Below are positions 1 through 11,306 of a stretch of DNA of 42,421 nucleotides, one piece after another (the stretch's first letter is position 1; every line of letters begins with the position of its first letter). The notes under the pieces were generated by a model, which made no database searches, was not told the origin of the DNA, and was given only the letters and a program-made list of their open reading frames with translations. The DNA is from Ectocarpus siliculosus. Taxonomy: Eukaryota > Sar > Phaeophyceae > Ectocarpales > Ectocarpaceae. The stretch spans positions 1,174,389 through 1,216,809 of the forward strand of contig FN648707.1 of the NCBI GenBank assembly GCA_000310025.1. The letters are read 5' to 3'. Position numbers and translations under genes: made by a program.

Positions 1-86
1 GATTTTTTTTTGTGTTGGGGGGGGGGGAGGGGGTGGGTTTTTTTAAAAAAGAGGATGAAAGGTTTGTTTTTTGTTTTTTTTTTTAA

Positions 87-136
<50 letters not shown>

Positions 137-447
137 TGGCAGAGCGACGTGAATAGTTGTGCAATACTGCGAGGAAGATCGCGCCGACTCGTCCTCCCGG
201 AACCATCCTGCTGAAGCGAGCCCAACGGACCCCTGCCCACATTAAGGCATGGTAGGGTAGAAAAGTCATCTATTTAGCGTGAAATGCTCACTAACTTAAA
301 GAGGCGCGCCATCAAGTCTTTCCCGGGCAAGCGCTACAGTACCCACCGTTACGCCACACACCAGCTCTTGCTGCAATAACCCTGACAACAATTGGCCAGA
401 TATTTCGCTAACCCAACCCTGAAGCCCACCCTAACCCGTAGCCAGTC
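1..447. other. Low-quality window edge and 3' flank of the kinase gene
   Basis: Positions 1-134 are homopolymer-rich, with an uninterrupted G run at about 85-134 preceded by T and A runs. This resembles a failing sequence read or an unresolved poly-G tract rather than coding DNA. Positions 135-447 hold no recognisable exon. Degenerate telomere-like CCCTAACCC motifs lie at about 413-440. If the kinase gene has further 3' exons they would be here or left of the window, but I see none. Confidence 0.6.
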
Positions 448-3400
448 CTAGCCCGTTCTTCCAGCAGCAGCGCTGGGAAATTTCCAAGAAAATACCTCGG
501 ATGCGCTCGGTCGGTGAGTTGGTGACGCGGTGAGGCAGCGCCGGATGAGATCCACCAAGCCGGAAGAGAAAACAGAGTCGTCGGGGATGCGAATCCTGGG
601 CGTGTACAGCGTACAGCAGTAGGTGGTGAGAAAAAAAAAAAACGGGAAATGTGGATTAGGGTAGTACATGGGCACGGGCCGTGCGTGCGAGTAGACCGCT
701 GCAGCACTCGCCAACGCTGGTTGGGGACCTGGCGGGACGACTGGTGACCGGCGTGTGGAGTCTGATCCTCTTCCGATCTTCGCACAACCTTAACAACAAA
801 TGCAGTCAGCGAGTGAACACAATTTTGAACCGCAGTCGTATGAAAGACGGCCAGGGGGAGGAGAACGGCCGGGGAATCCGCTTGATGTGGACCGCGCTGG
901 TGGCGCGTAGCGCGGCGTGCGACCCGGCCGTGGCGATGGCAAGCCATGGTTATATCAACGACAATGCTCTGAGTGTCAAGAAGCACGTGAGTGTCAAGAC
1001 GGGCGCGCTTCCATCACAACCACCCAACGGGTGCCATCCCGCACTACAGCGGGTACCAGGGATTCATACGTCAACACAAACGCCATCAAGTCTTCACCAA
1101 CTCCCAGAGCGCGCTACTGTAACTGCTTCGGCAAGCGTTACGGGGAACACCGTTGCCCCCGCGGCAGTCAGCGAGGCACGAGATAACCAACAACTCAATA
1201 AGGACGGCACCCTCTGGGCAACGTCTCACTTTGCGTTCAGAATCCCCAGGTTTCCGGCATCCTGGAAGGGGTTCTTCAGGTAGCACACGGCGTAGAGTAT
1301 GCAGCCTAGAGCCTGCAGCGGTCCACGAAACAGGAGGGACGGGGGAGTGGGATGAACTGATGCAGAGTGCGGGCAAGGCAAACCTCGGGTGGGCACAGAC
1401 GCAACCAACAGCCAAAACGAGCACCATTCGAGCTAGTCGAGGGAGAGTGAGGACGTAAGAGCGAGTACATAGGGAAGGTCACGTTTTCCCGGGGCTAGGT
1501 GCTTGTCTATTCTCCGTTAGGTAACCCAGCAGTAACTGCTGAGCACCTGTTTCGTTCGAGACGATTGTATAGTCAGTCAAGCTCTTGGAAGTGACATCTC
1601 TTTTCGAGCCAGAGTTCTTCACTCCCAGGTTCTTAGATGGTGTCGCGTTCTGTCACACCAATCAGCAACCAGGGGATTTGGTAAAGAAACAGAAAAAGGT
1701 GTCGTGGCAGAGGACGGATACGGGGCAAACCGCCGGCCTTCCAACCCTCTCCCCTCACCATTGGCCATCACCCACCAACAAAGTACAACCGTTGCAGACA
1801 TCCACGTCGCTGCAACACTCAGTCGACCAGCCTCACGGCAGCACTTGCGTACGTGTGCGACGAGACAAAAATAAACAAAAACAGCCCCGTCGTAGGCGCC
1901 CGCGTCAGTTGGACCAGTACGGATATTAGAAGGTACAGCACTGACCGGAGAAAAGGAACGGTTGCTAGTGTGGAGGCGACGACAACAACTGCTGCATACT
2001 CACCCAAATGTCCACTTTCTCCGTGAGCTCCCTCTCAAGGTACAGGTCAACCATCTCGGGGGCGCGGTACATCTGTGTCGTCGTCTTCTCCACCACCTCC
2101 TCCTCGTTGGCTCGTTGCTCGGCCGTGTCCAGCGGCACTCGACCCTGCCGCAACGATCGTCGCAGGCACCGAAGGGGGGACACATCGGCATCCATCATGT
2201 GGCCAAAATGGACACACCACAATCTTTGGGTCGCAAGCACCGCAACAGCAGTGGCGATCATGCGGCAAAGTAGACAGGCACCACACAGGAACGCATCGCC
2301 ATCGTGTGGCAAAGGTGGACACGCCGCCATCAGCGCACACCTGAACGCAAGAGCCGAAGTCGCAAAGCTTGTGGGGTCCAGAGGAAGACCTGAGGATGTT
2401 CTCCAGCTTCATGTCACGGTGGGTGATGCCCTTATCATGCAGGTACTTAACAGCACTGGAAGACAACAGGGCCGCGCACACACACACGGGGGGGGGGGGG
2501 GGTCGCGGCTTGTGTTCGGAAAGGAGGGGAAACCTTGAAAGAGCGGGTCGGTGGGGCACTGCACACCCCGCAGAACGACTTCGCAAGAATGAGCTTGTGG
2601 CGATTCTCTACCCCCATCACACCAGTGCTAATAGGCACGCACTACTTATTGCCTACAGCTTCGCCAGCTAAGCACACTCCTTCCACCACTCGCTGTAAGT
2701 TGTGGTACCTTTCCTTCCTGTCGCGGCGTGCTCACATACATAGTGCCCGAGGCGCCACGGTTGTTTGAAACCTACGTGGATGTTATCAGATGTACACGGA
2801 TACCAGCACACAGTGACCATTTTCCGTGGTGTTGTATATGCCCTTCGTAAAGTCTAACCCATGGCCACGTGCTGGTGTTGGAGCTTGTAGATGACAATCA
2901 AGAATACTGAAAAAAATAAAATAATAAGCATGGCAACATCAAGATGACAGAGTTGTTCTCGATCGCAACAAAAAGCATCCCACACCGGCTGTCCTCTCTT
3001 ACATACGTACCAGTCGAGATCTCAAATACTACTGCTGTTATCCTCATACTAGGAGGGAACGGAGCTCATCCACACCAGCTCCGGGAAAGAGCAAAAAGGA
3101 CGGCCTACTGCCTCCATTCCAGGGCGGCAAAAAAAGCTGCGCCGCTCGCAAGGACAACGGGAGGGGCTGTACACGGCAGCGCACCTCACGATGTCGCACA
3201 TCACCGAAAGCACCGCCTCCTCCTCCATGCGCTTCCCGCCGAGGCTGTTGAGCGCCTCGAGGAGGTGTCCACGTGGGCAAAACTCCATCAAGATGGCGCC
3301 CGTTTTGGAGCTCTGCAGCTCCACCGCGGTGACGATCTGACGCAACGATGTGTGTAACACTCCAGGTTTCAGCTCTGTTGTGTCGTAACGCAGCGATACA

Positions 3401-6400
3401 CACTTCACGTTGAGCTCTGCTGTGCCGTGTCCACGTTGCTAAGCTGTGTTGTGTCGTGACGCAGAGATAAATAACACTCCACGTCTAAGCTCTGCTTTGT
3501 CGTGACGCAACGAAATGTGTCCACGGAGCTTGTTCCGCTCTTGGCAACAACCATCATCGCCGTAAAAAAAAACTTTTTGGAAGGGCTATGGAAGTGTGCG
3601 CCGAGCGCGAGTGGGAGGTAGGCCCGTGAAGGACCATGCCCGTTCACAAACAAGAACCAACGCGTGCCACTCGCTCTCCGGTGAGTTGGTTGGGTGTCGA
3701 GCGGATGAAATCTTGCAAGCCCTATAAAGCGGAAGAAAAATGGGACGAAGGCGGGTGGCCTAGCGGGATGGGTGACAAAGGCGACGACAAAAACTAAGAC
3801 GACGACACCAACACCAACACCAACACCAACAGAAAACAGTAAAGAGCTACAACAATGGTGTTGTCTGTCACCATGGGTAGCAAAAAGCTACAACATAAGG
3901 GGGAACCGTAGAATCGGCTACGTCCATGCCCACCTGCACAATGTTGGGGTGAGCGAGGGAGCGCATGATGGACGCCTCCTTTTCGTAGACCACCCTGCCC
4001 TCGTGGCTCTGCAGGCTCGACCGCTTCAGGACTAGCGCCCGTCCCGTGTTGACATCCTGCACAAAGAGACGGGCGTGAAATACAAAAGCAGGAGGTAGGC
4101 AAGACGTTCGCGTTAAAGCACAACTCCCGGGAAAAGACAGAAGCCGCCGAACGAAGTATGTGACAGACGGAGACCAACACGTGGGCAAGCTCTCTTTGCG
4201 AGAGAAATCAACCGTATAGCATGCGCAAGCACGAATACTGTCGGTTGAAAAAAGACATACACACATGTAGTCGGACAGAGAGGCATGTACCGCCGGATTA
4301 GTGTCACGTAGCAATGTAGTGTCTTCCACAAGAATGCTGAACATGGAGACAGGACCCAGGGCGCACAACCTCCTCCGCCGGGACCCTGATTGAGGGGTCC
4401 CGCGGAATCGAACGCGTGCCCGCGCGTTTATTTTCCCGCTTCGAGACTGACGGATGTTCATTGGTCAGCCGGATAGCACGGTCGATGCTGAAGAAAGGAA
4501 ACACACACAAACTCACAGACGGCCTGATCATTGCTCAGTCGGTTTGCATAGCTAGCGAACACATGAACGCACAAGCTCGATCGAGGCTTCAGTATCGTTT
4601 GTGTGTGCCTTGACGTGGTTTGCAAAGAGTTCTACCAGTGCATCCTGAGCTTGGCCAAAAATGCCGAGCTCTGGCTCGCTTCAGGAGATGGTGGTGTTCA
4701 ACTCAATGACACCGACGTCTCCTCATTGGTCAGCCGGACACGACAGCCAAGAACAATAAAAACACTCATGCACGCACGAACGCGTGTACCCACCACCTGT
4801 TGCGATCCTGTGCTACCTACTGTCAAGCAGTCAACAGCATGCAATCGGGGCACCCTGAACATGCGCATATGTAATCGCAAGGGCCCAGGTCTCGCAAAGT
4901 TTGACGCTGCTGGGCATACATACGCCGGGACTCCCCAAGCCTTCAAGAAAGACACTACAATTGCACCAATCAACTCGGCACCTCCAGGCAGGGAGCACGT
5001 GTGCTCCAAAAACAGCACTCCCAGCTCCCTACCGCACGTTAACCGGGGCGCCTCTTGCGGCCAAGTTCGAAAAACCTACACTGGAAACAATCGAAGCGAA
5101 AATCAGCCAGCCTCGCACACGGCTCTAGGTTTCATCCCAACAACGATGGGGGCAAAAACGGTGCTCTTCCACACCCAAAAGAGGATCGGCTGTGAGCAAG
5201 CGACCCGATTGCAACCGCCCTCCACATATGCAGTACATACCCCCAGACGTAGGGTTAGGATTAGGTTAAGGGTTGGTTAGGGTGTAGGTTCCCTCTCACT
5301 GCACAGCAGTACTAAGGCAGAAGCCACGTCAGCGATGTAGGATTGCTTGAGCGGCGGAACAATTGAAAATTCTAGCCAGTTCACCCTGACACAAAAACTC
5401 TTTACGATCACGACGTGGAGATTGCACGGCATTCGGGTGTCCACGCAGAGCAGAGCGTTTTGCGCTCTCTATATCTACGCTCCCCGGTGGCATGGACCAG
5501 TCGGGGTCGGGTAAGATTAATCAGGGGACAGCAGGGTTAATTTAGCCGCATTCTCTACATTGCATGTTAGAATATTCTACGTGCGCCACGACTGGTGCGG
5601 TACAGAAATTTTTGACACTCCTTGCGTCATTTTACAGGAGCGCCGAATATGCCACATGTTCCGTTGGCGGGAAGGGAGTCAAGAAGGACGTTCTTGGCCT
5701 CGCCACACTGCCGTGTCGCACGACGGCGCTTGCACAACAACGTAAGCACAACAAGCGGGTCGGTGGACTTTGGGCGGTGGACGAATAATTGATCTTTGCA
5801 TGATGCCTTGCATGGCCTCAGCACCCACAACCGGGACCCCCCGGAAGCTCGACACATGCCGGCGCGGGGAAAATTCCAACACCTGCGTCGTTTCCAGCCG
5901 GGCTACATCTTGCACAATGTGATGCAAAAGCGTTGAAGCTCTGCTGCTGCTGAACAATCTTTACCTGCCGCCAAGGGATGGGCGGCACTGCCGTCCGTGC
6001 GGTTGGTGTTACAGCAGTAGCGAGGCGGTTCGGCGAAAGGGCTGTGTGCATGAAAAAAACATATAGTCTACATACGTTCGGCGCCACACGGAAAGAAAGG
6101 TAACATGCAAGGCTGCTTTTGTAGCACGTTCCGTGATCCTGCGGGCAAGTTTCTGCTATGCCGTTCCTCACTGGGACAGACGCCGACACACAATCCAATG
6201 GGCCACCCATAACCCTGGCCCTTTCGTGTCCCTAGGTGTAAGCTCCCGTATGCTCTATGGACGCTGACTGCCGTGTTGCCGCCCCCCCACAAAACACAAC
6301 GAACAGCAGTAGTGAGACAACCGTTGGATAGACCAGAGAGGTCCGTTTTGTCCTGTTGTATTGCGAGAGCGCCAACAAGCGGACAAGCCTCTCACCTCCA

Positions 6401-6518
6401 CCAGGTGTATGAAGGCAAAGCCTCCTTCTCCAAGGCTCCTCTTGAGCCGCACGGTGTGCCGCCCGACCTTGAGGTCGTCCTGAGCACTCCAAGACCCATG
6501 CCTCTGTGGTCGCATCAT
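448..6518 (-). CDS. NAK-family (AAK1/GAK/Ark1-like) serine/threonine protein kinase, 7 exons
   Basis: Exons on the minus strand: 6518-6396, 4056-3934, 3336-3185, 2455-2341, 2144-2004, 1312-1230, 595-448. Every junction is GT-AG and the phases agree, giving 294 residues. Visible motifs are the P-loop GEGGFAF (30-36), the beta-3 lysine K52 in LVLKR, the helix C glutamate near E68, HPNIVQ, the catalytic loop HRDMKLEN (145-152), DFG (165-167) and TTTQMYRAPEM with APE at 199-201. The phrase EMVDLYLER followed by LTEKVDIWALG is typical of the NAK family, which phosphorylates clathrin adaptor subunits in endocytosis. That role is inferred from the family. The start is secure: an in-frame TAA lies one codon upstream of ATG 6518. 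The end is less sure. The last exon may run to TAG 448, giving a kinase-only protein, or splice out at 495 (GAG/GTATTT) to a tail outside the window. Intron 1 is 2.3 kb. Confidence 0.88.
2145..2340 (-). repeat. Degenerate tandem repeat filling kinase intron 4
   Basis: The 196-base intron between exons 4 and 5 of the kinase gene consists almost wholly of about three degenerate copies of a unit of 44-64 bases. The shared core reads, on the plus strand, like CATCRTGTGGCAAARTGGACA and occurs near 2192, 2257 and 2300. A second shared block (minus strand GGTGCYTGCGAC) occurs in the last two copies. The array begins at the GT donor and ends close to the AG acceptor. Confidence 0.65.
3337..3530 (-). 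repeat. Tandem repeat abutting the exon 3 acceptor of the kinase gene
   Basis: Four or so degenerate copies of a unit of about 40-45 bases lie directly upstream of exon 3. On the plus strand the unit reads roughly AGCTCTGTTGTGTCGTGACGC followed by a variable A-rich stretch and ACACTCCACG. The copy next to the exon contains the true acceptor (minus strand TTGCGTCAG before ATC). The other copies carry TGCGTCAC or TGCGTTAC at the matching place and so lack a usable AG there. Confidence 0.65.
4446..4520 (+). repeat. tRNA-like dispersed repeat, copy 1
   Basis: The segment contains TTGGTCAGCCGGATAGC followed by GGTCGATGCTGA and a CA-rich tail. It resembles the D-arm and anticodon-arm half of an isoleucine-type tRNA, with an A-box-like stretch. 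No matching T-arm (B box) follows, so it is not a tRNA gene. It closely matches a copy at 38704-38770 and partly matches one at 4708-4770, all in the same orientation. It lies in kinase intron 1. Confidence 0.45.
4708..4770 (+). repeat. tRNA-like dispersed repeat, copy 2 (diverged)
   Basis: ACCGACGTCTCCTCATTGG followed by TCAGCCGGACACG matches the 5' half of the copies at 4446 and 38704. The second half has diverged and is A-rich. It lies 260 bases from copy 1 in the same intron, so it could be a local duplication or an independent insertion. Confidence 0.35.
5249..5285 (+). repeat. Interstitial telomere-like motif
   Basis: A short stretch of degenerate TTAGGG-type units (AGGGTTAGGATTAGG, then TTAAGGGTTGGTTAGGG) lies in kinase intron 1. 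A second stretch of CCCTAA units lies at 10597-10618 in an RPL10A intron. Both are too short and too degenerate to be telomeres. Confidence 0.55.
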
Positions 6519-6880
6519 GTTTTACGCCGAGATCAACAGACAGACTATGCGCTGCGATGCTCCTCGTAGACCCAGTTTAGGAATTAGAAGCCGCCTCAAG
6601 TAGTCCCCAGAGGCGTGGAGAGCCACACACAGACAGCTACCCACCAACTCCCTCTCACTACCACATACTCGCTCTGGCTAGCTCTGCTCCGCACCGCCGC
6701 TGCTGCTACTCACCCAGAACAGCTTGTGCGCAGCTTGTTACGTAGGGGCACGTCACTTGAATTACAAACAGAGATACCTTGCCCCAATTTTGGCATTTTA
6801 CGGGGCCCCTGCTCTCTGTTGGGTGGCTTTGGAGAGGCGCGTGTGTCAGTCCTCGCTCTAACGAGCAACTTCTGGCAAAG
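6519..6880. promoter_or_regulatory. Shared divergent promoter region of the kinase and RPL10A genes
   Basis: Only 362 bases separate the kinase start codon (6518, minus) from the RPL10A start codon (6881, plus). Both 5' untranslated regions and both promoters must lie here unless an upstream noncoding exon has been missed. The RPL10A side has pyrimidine-rich stretches around 6645-6715. I see no clear TATA box. Confidence 0.5.
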
Positions 6881-9800
6881 ATGAGTAGCAAGCTGAACAG
6901 CGAACTCGTAACCAAGGCTGTGGATGACATCCTCGCCTTCTCGGCCGGGGAGACCATCAAGAAGGGTGAAACCGAGATCGTGGGCAAGAAGCGCAAGTTC
7001 ACCGAGTCCATCGAGCTCCAGGTGATTTTTTCTCTTACTAAAAAAGCACATCAAGCCAGCCTTGGACGCACAACGCCATTGTTGTAGCACACACGCGTCG
7101 TGGGGTTCAGGTACCACCTGGGCCGGAAAATTATGTGCAGCAGCAGTACAGCACTGCTTGTTTTCCAATCGTTGCTCTCCTTGGGGTTTTGTTTGGCCCG
7201 CTGTCTTTTGAACCCTCCCGACGCTTTCATCGAAACGCCCAAGAGAAGCAATCTCGGCCATCGAAACCCAAACAAAGACACCTTTGGCACCAGCCTCACC
7301 CTGCCAACCTGGCTGAGTTCTGTGCACACGTGCTGAGAGGTAGCCCGTAGGCACCTGAGCACAGCACCTGCCATTCTGGTGTAGTCCAACGCACTCGTGA
7401 TTGCTGGTCGGGTTGGTAAAACTAGGACTCGTCTTGTTCGCACACGTTGCCAAACATCCGCCTCCCAGCTCTGCAACCGAACATGACGACGCCACATCAA
7501 AACTCTCGTCTCAAGACTAATCATAATAGTGAGGAGCATAATAGTGTGCCTTGATGTCTTGCTTCTATTCGCTTGGCTTCCGCGGATTCCGTAGGTGACC
7601 CTGAAGAACTACGACCCCCAGCGCGACAAGCGTTTCTCCGGAACCTTCAAGCTGCCCACCATCCCCCGGTGAGTTCGTAAATAATTGCCTCCATTTAGAC
7701 TAGACTACACTCTGCCGCTGTTGAATACATGTGTTGAGCGAACACTGCTGTGTACCATACTTGTATGCGGCATGAATGCTCCGCGGGTGCGCGCCTGTGT
7801 GCTGTTGGTTCGATGCTGTTGTAGTGCGACTTCCCGAGCAAAGCACCAGCGTGCAATCAAGTATGGGCGGCTTTCTGCACTCGGTGGCCAAAGCTATTGC
7901 TCTATCCCACCTGAAATTGTTGCTCCAATAGGAGTAGGGGGGAGGGGGATACAGCGCCATCCTCCCAGCCTGGGGCTGCCTCTGTGCGCGAAGGCTCTCC
8001 AGTGGAGCACCTCTTGCGGCATTAATATTACCTGCTGTGCATTGTGTGTGACGTGCTGACTCCTTTTTGTGTGTGTGTCTGTCCCGCGTCGCGACTGTCT
8101 TTGCTGGTGGTTCGTGGCAAATCCATCGTGCGGCGCACTGCTGTCACGTTGGTCTGTATGCGACACCTACGGCGCCAACACATTCGTGCCCCTGTTTTGG
8201 AAACGGACTCTCCTACCATGCAGCCCGCGGATGAAGCTCTGCATGCTGGGTAACGCTGTGCACTGCGAGCAGGTGAGAGGCGCGAGCCGGGGGAGGGGGG
8301 ATCAACAGCAGGACGCTTATTTAGATGGTATACGCTCCAGCATGGGTCTCGAACGTTATGTCCATCCGTATTGAGGGCATTACAACAGCGTGAGAGCTGA
8401 AGCTATCACCACAAATCATGCGTAGTTCATGCGTGTAGCAGATGAGCAGCGAATTTACGCTAGTATCGAGTCCTGCGCATGCTCCCCGGGCAGTCAGTGG
8501 CATGTTTCGTAACAGCTTCTCAGGCAAAGCCCCCATCGGACTGCTGTGCACGCTCGCGCTATGTGGTGATTTTGCGTTGGAAGGAAACCGCGGCAGGGTT
8601 ATTTTATGCGCAGAACGCCCATTTGTCACTTTGCTGGATGTTGTTCGATGGGCCACTCTTTCCTGTCTGTTGCTGTCTATTATCGTGATTGATGGACGAG
8701 ACAAAAGTGGTTCATTCGATGGCATGACGAAAATGAAAAGTAAATGATGCTCTCGCACAGCAGGGACTTGACCCTTCCGAGCCGATGTTTTTCAGGCGGG
8801 GTCGGGGTACTGAATACCGTAATGCTGATGGGTACATGAACGAGTGCTTGTGTTTTTGACTGTGTCTTCCGCCGTTCGGTTCGTCCGCTTGGTACCCACT
8901 TACGACACGGCACCCCAGCTTTTTTCCAATCTCTTGTAGTATTTCTTGCTGTGCTGGCTTGGTCTCCACTTCCTGATCCCTTGCTCGTTCTTTGTCGTGT
9001 GCTTGGACATGACTGTTGCGAAATCGACCTTCGACGACGGCACGACCAACAGGCTGAGCAGATCGGCCTCGACCGCATGTCGGTGGAGGACCTGAAGAAG
9101 TTCAACAAGAACAAGAACCTCATCAAGAAGTTCGCCAAGAAGTACGACGCCTTCCTGGCCTCGGACTCTCTCATCAAGCAGGTCAGGACACCGTGGTTGG
9201 AATGCCACTGCTGTACCGCTCTGTGTTGGAGGCACAGTAGTGGTCCCGGGATACTGCCGGTTGCCCTGCACCACGGTATCTACTACCCGTGAAATGTCGT
9301 GACACAGATGCAATTTCAAGTTGTTTAATTGTCTGAACGATTACGGTTTGGCACCTACCGGCATTAATGGCGGGACCACTACTGCATCGGGATCGGGATG
9401 ATTTGTTGATAAACTCGCACGTGTACCTACCACCAAAATACAACAGTAGCTTTTCCAGAGAAGATATCTGCAGTCTCTAACAACGAAGGAAAAACACTGT
9501 ACGGCTACCCGAAGCCGCTTCGAGTATCCCTAGGGTGACGCCATCGAACGCCAAAGGGTGGTTTTCCCTTTTATCACGAAATACCTCATTGACTACAGGT
9601 CGGTACAGATTGCGATTCCCCGGCAACAAGGCGCTCAAGAATACGTGAGAAGTCCCCAACAAGCAAACATGTGACTGTAGGCATACTCGGGTGAGACGTG
9701 ACATCCCGAGCCACTTTTTTTTTTTTGCTTCCCCAGATCCCCCGTCTGCTGGGCCCCGGTCTTACCAAGGCTGGTAAGTTCCCCACCCTCGTCAACGCCG

Positions 9801-11306
9801 GAGACAACCTCCAGAGCAAGGTCGACACCGTGCGTGCCACGATCAAGTTCCAGATGAAGAAGGTGGGAAATCGACACCGCTTGTTGGGTGGGTGGGGGGG
9901 GGGTTACTCATGTAAATGCATGCCGTGGTCGTTGGACCATGTAGAGGCCTCGCAAATGGTGGGGTTGCTTTGTAGGTTGTGGTCAGGGTCTTTGTGTCTG
10001 AGGATCGTCGACTTTCGGTGATCAGACGCCGGCGCCTCTCTCGACATACCACGTCGGCGTCCGTGCTGTGGGGGGGGCACGCGAGGTACACCAGGAAGTA
10101 AGAGTTTGGGTTGCGTGGTAACGAAAGTTACCGATGTCACACGCACTGCTGTACCTGGTATGATGTGCTGAAAGACATGCACCCGGCGACCACATTCACA
10201 GAATGTCCAACCTCTCCGACGAGAGACGAGAGACCTGTTGATGCTCGCTTGTCCCATGACGTGACGTTGTCGGCCGTTACAGCTGTTCTGTAGTAGGTGC
10301 CGACGAGATACGTGTTGGTGCTGACTTGTCCCATGACGTGACGCGATTAACCGCTGCAACCAACCGTTGCGTAATAGGTGATGTGCCTCTCGGTGGCCGT
10401 GGCGAACGTGGAACAGCCCAAGAACGAGATCGAGCTCAACGTGCAGCTGGCCGCCAACTTCTTGGCTTCCCTGCTCAAGAAGAACTGGCAGAACATCAAG
10501 GTTAGTTATTAGAGTGGTGCCATTTCGTGGACCGCCTTCTCGGGAAATTCAGTATTTTGAGGAAATAGAATAGGGAGGGGGTTACGCACACCGTATCCCC
10601 AACCCTAACCCTAACCCAACTTCCCCGATTGCATGCTTTATCCAACATGTTTACTTGATAGAAAACCCCTAAAGAAGGCTATAAGGCATTTCGTTCCGTT
10701 GGTAGAGGATGTTGCTGCAAGTGTTGGCTTCGTGGCCGTCTGTCTCCCTGGAGATTGGTATCGTGTACAGTAGTGGCAGCTACGGTTTTTAGAGAGGGTC
10801 TTGACAAGCAAGTATTTCTCTCTTGAATCCGGTTTTCTCTCAAGCCGTGCTGTGAAATTTCTCATAGTCGTGACAAGCCAGTTTGACTCTCTTAAATCGG
10901 TACTTTCTCTTAAATAGTCTCTCTTAAACCGTAGCCGCCATTGTATGCAGCTCTGGTGCTCGCTCTTGCAAAGGGTGTGCGATTGTGGCGAGCAAGCTTG
11001 ACTGGGGCTCCACCGTGCACGAGATGCAACACGGTTAGAGGGGTAGTCGGCCCGCGCCTGGTGTTTTGCTTTGTCAAGGATGGAGTGGTATCATGTAGAC
11101 GTACGCGCGATCCGAGTACGTATTGTATTACCGGCAAGATACTTCATATACCGGTGCTGTTTTATGCGCTTATTGACGTTGCCACGCTCGACACCGCATT
11201 AACCCCTTCACTCATCATCTATGCAACCCTACTCCCCGCCCCCTCGTTTGTCCAGGTGATGTACGTCAAGAGCACCATGGGCCCGGTCCACCAGATCTTC
11301 TTCTAA
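6881..11306 (+). CDS. RPL10A: 60S ribosomal protein L10a (uL1), 7 exons, complete
   Basis: Exons: 6881-7021, 7595-7668, 8224-8272, 9053-9181, 9737-9862, 10378-10500, 11256-11306. They join with consistent phases into 230 residues ending at TAA 11304-11306. The product is ribosomal protein uL1, which forms the L1 stalk of the large subunit and acts in release of tRNA from the E site. Family signatures are plain: [65 protein letters not shown] and the C-terminal [10 protein letters not shown]. The animal protein is about 217 residues, and the extra length here lies mainly near residues 20-35. The frame is open upstream to 6779, but ATG 6881 gives the conserved MSSK start. Three of the six introns exceed 500 bases. 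It is a housekeeping gene, convergent with the CEP131-like gene. Confidence 0.96.
9892..9960 (+). mobile_element. Fragment of a poly-G-bounded element
   Basis: A G run (about 9892-9903) followed by TTACTCATGTAAATGCATGC and GTCGTTGGACCATGTAG matches the terminal sequence of the elements at 17758-18371 and 21625-22161. The match fades after about 65 bases. It lies 30 bases downstream of the exon 5 donor of RPL10A. Confidence 0.45.
10216..10380 (+). repeat. Tandem duplication of the 3' splice region of RPL10A intron 5
   Basis: Two copies of a unit of about 77 bases share CTTGTCCCATGACGTGACG (from 10248 and from 10325). The first ends in TAGTAG/GTG (10296/10297) and the second in AATAG/GTG (10377/10378), where the second is the true acceptor of exon 6. 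The first is therefore a decoy copy of the acceptor. Confidence 0.7.

Noticed and set aside
43-240. Poly-proline open frame at the window start
   Set aside because: It is a translation of a G run in poor-quality sequence, with no splice or family support.
8744-8815. Possible C/D box snoRNA in an RPL10A intron (ATGATGC ... ACTGA)
   Set aside because: The C box has a mismatch and the ends do not form a closing stem. Intronic snoRNAs are common in ribosomal protein genes, but I cannot support this one.
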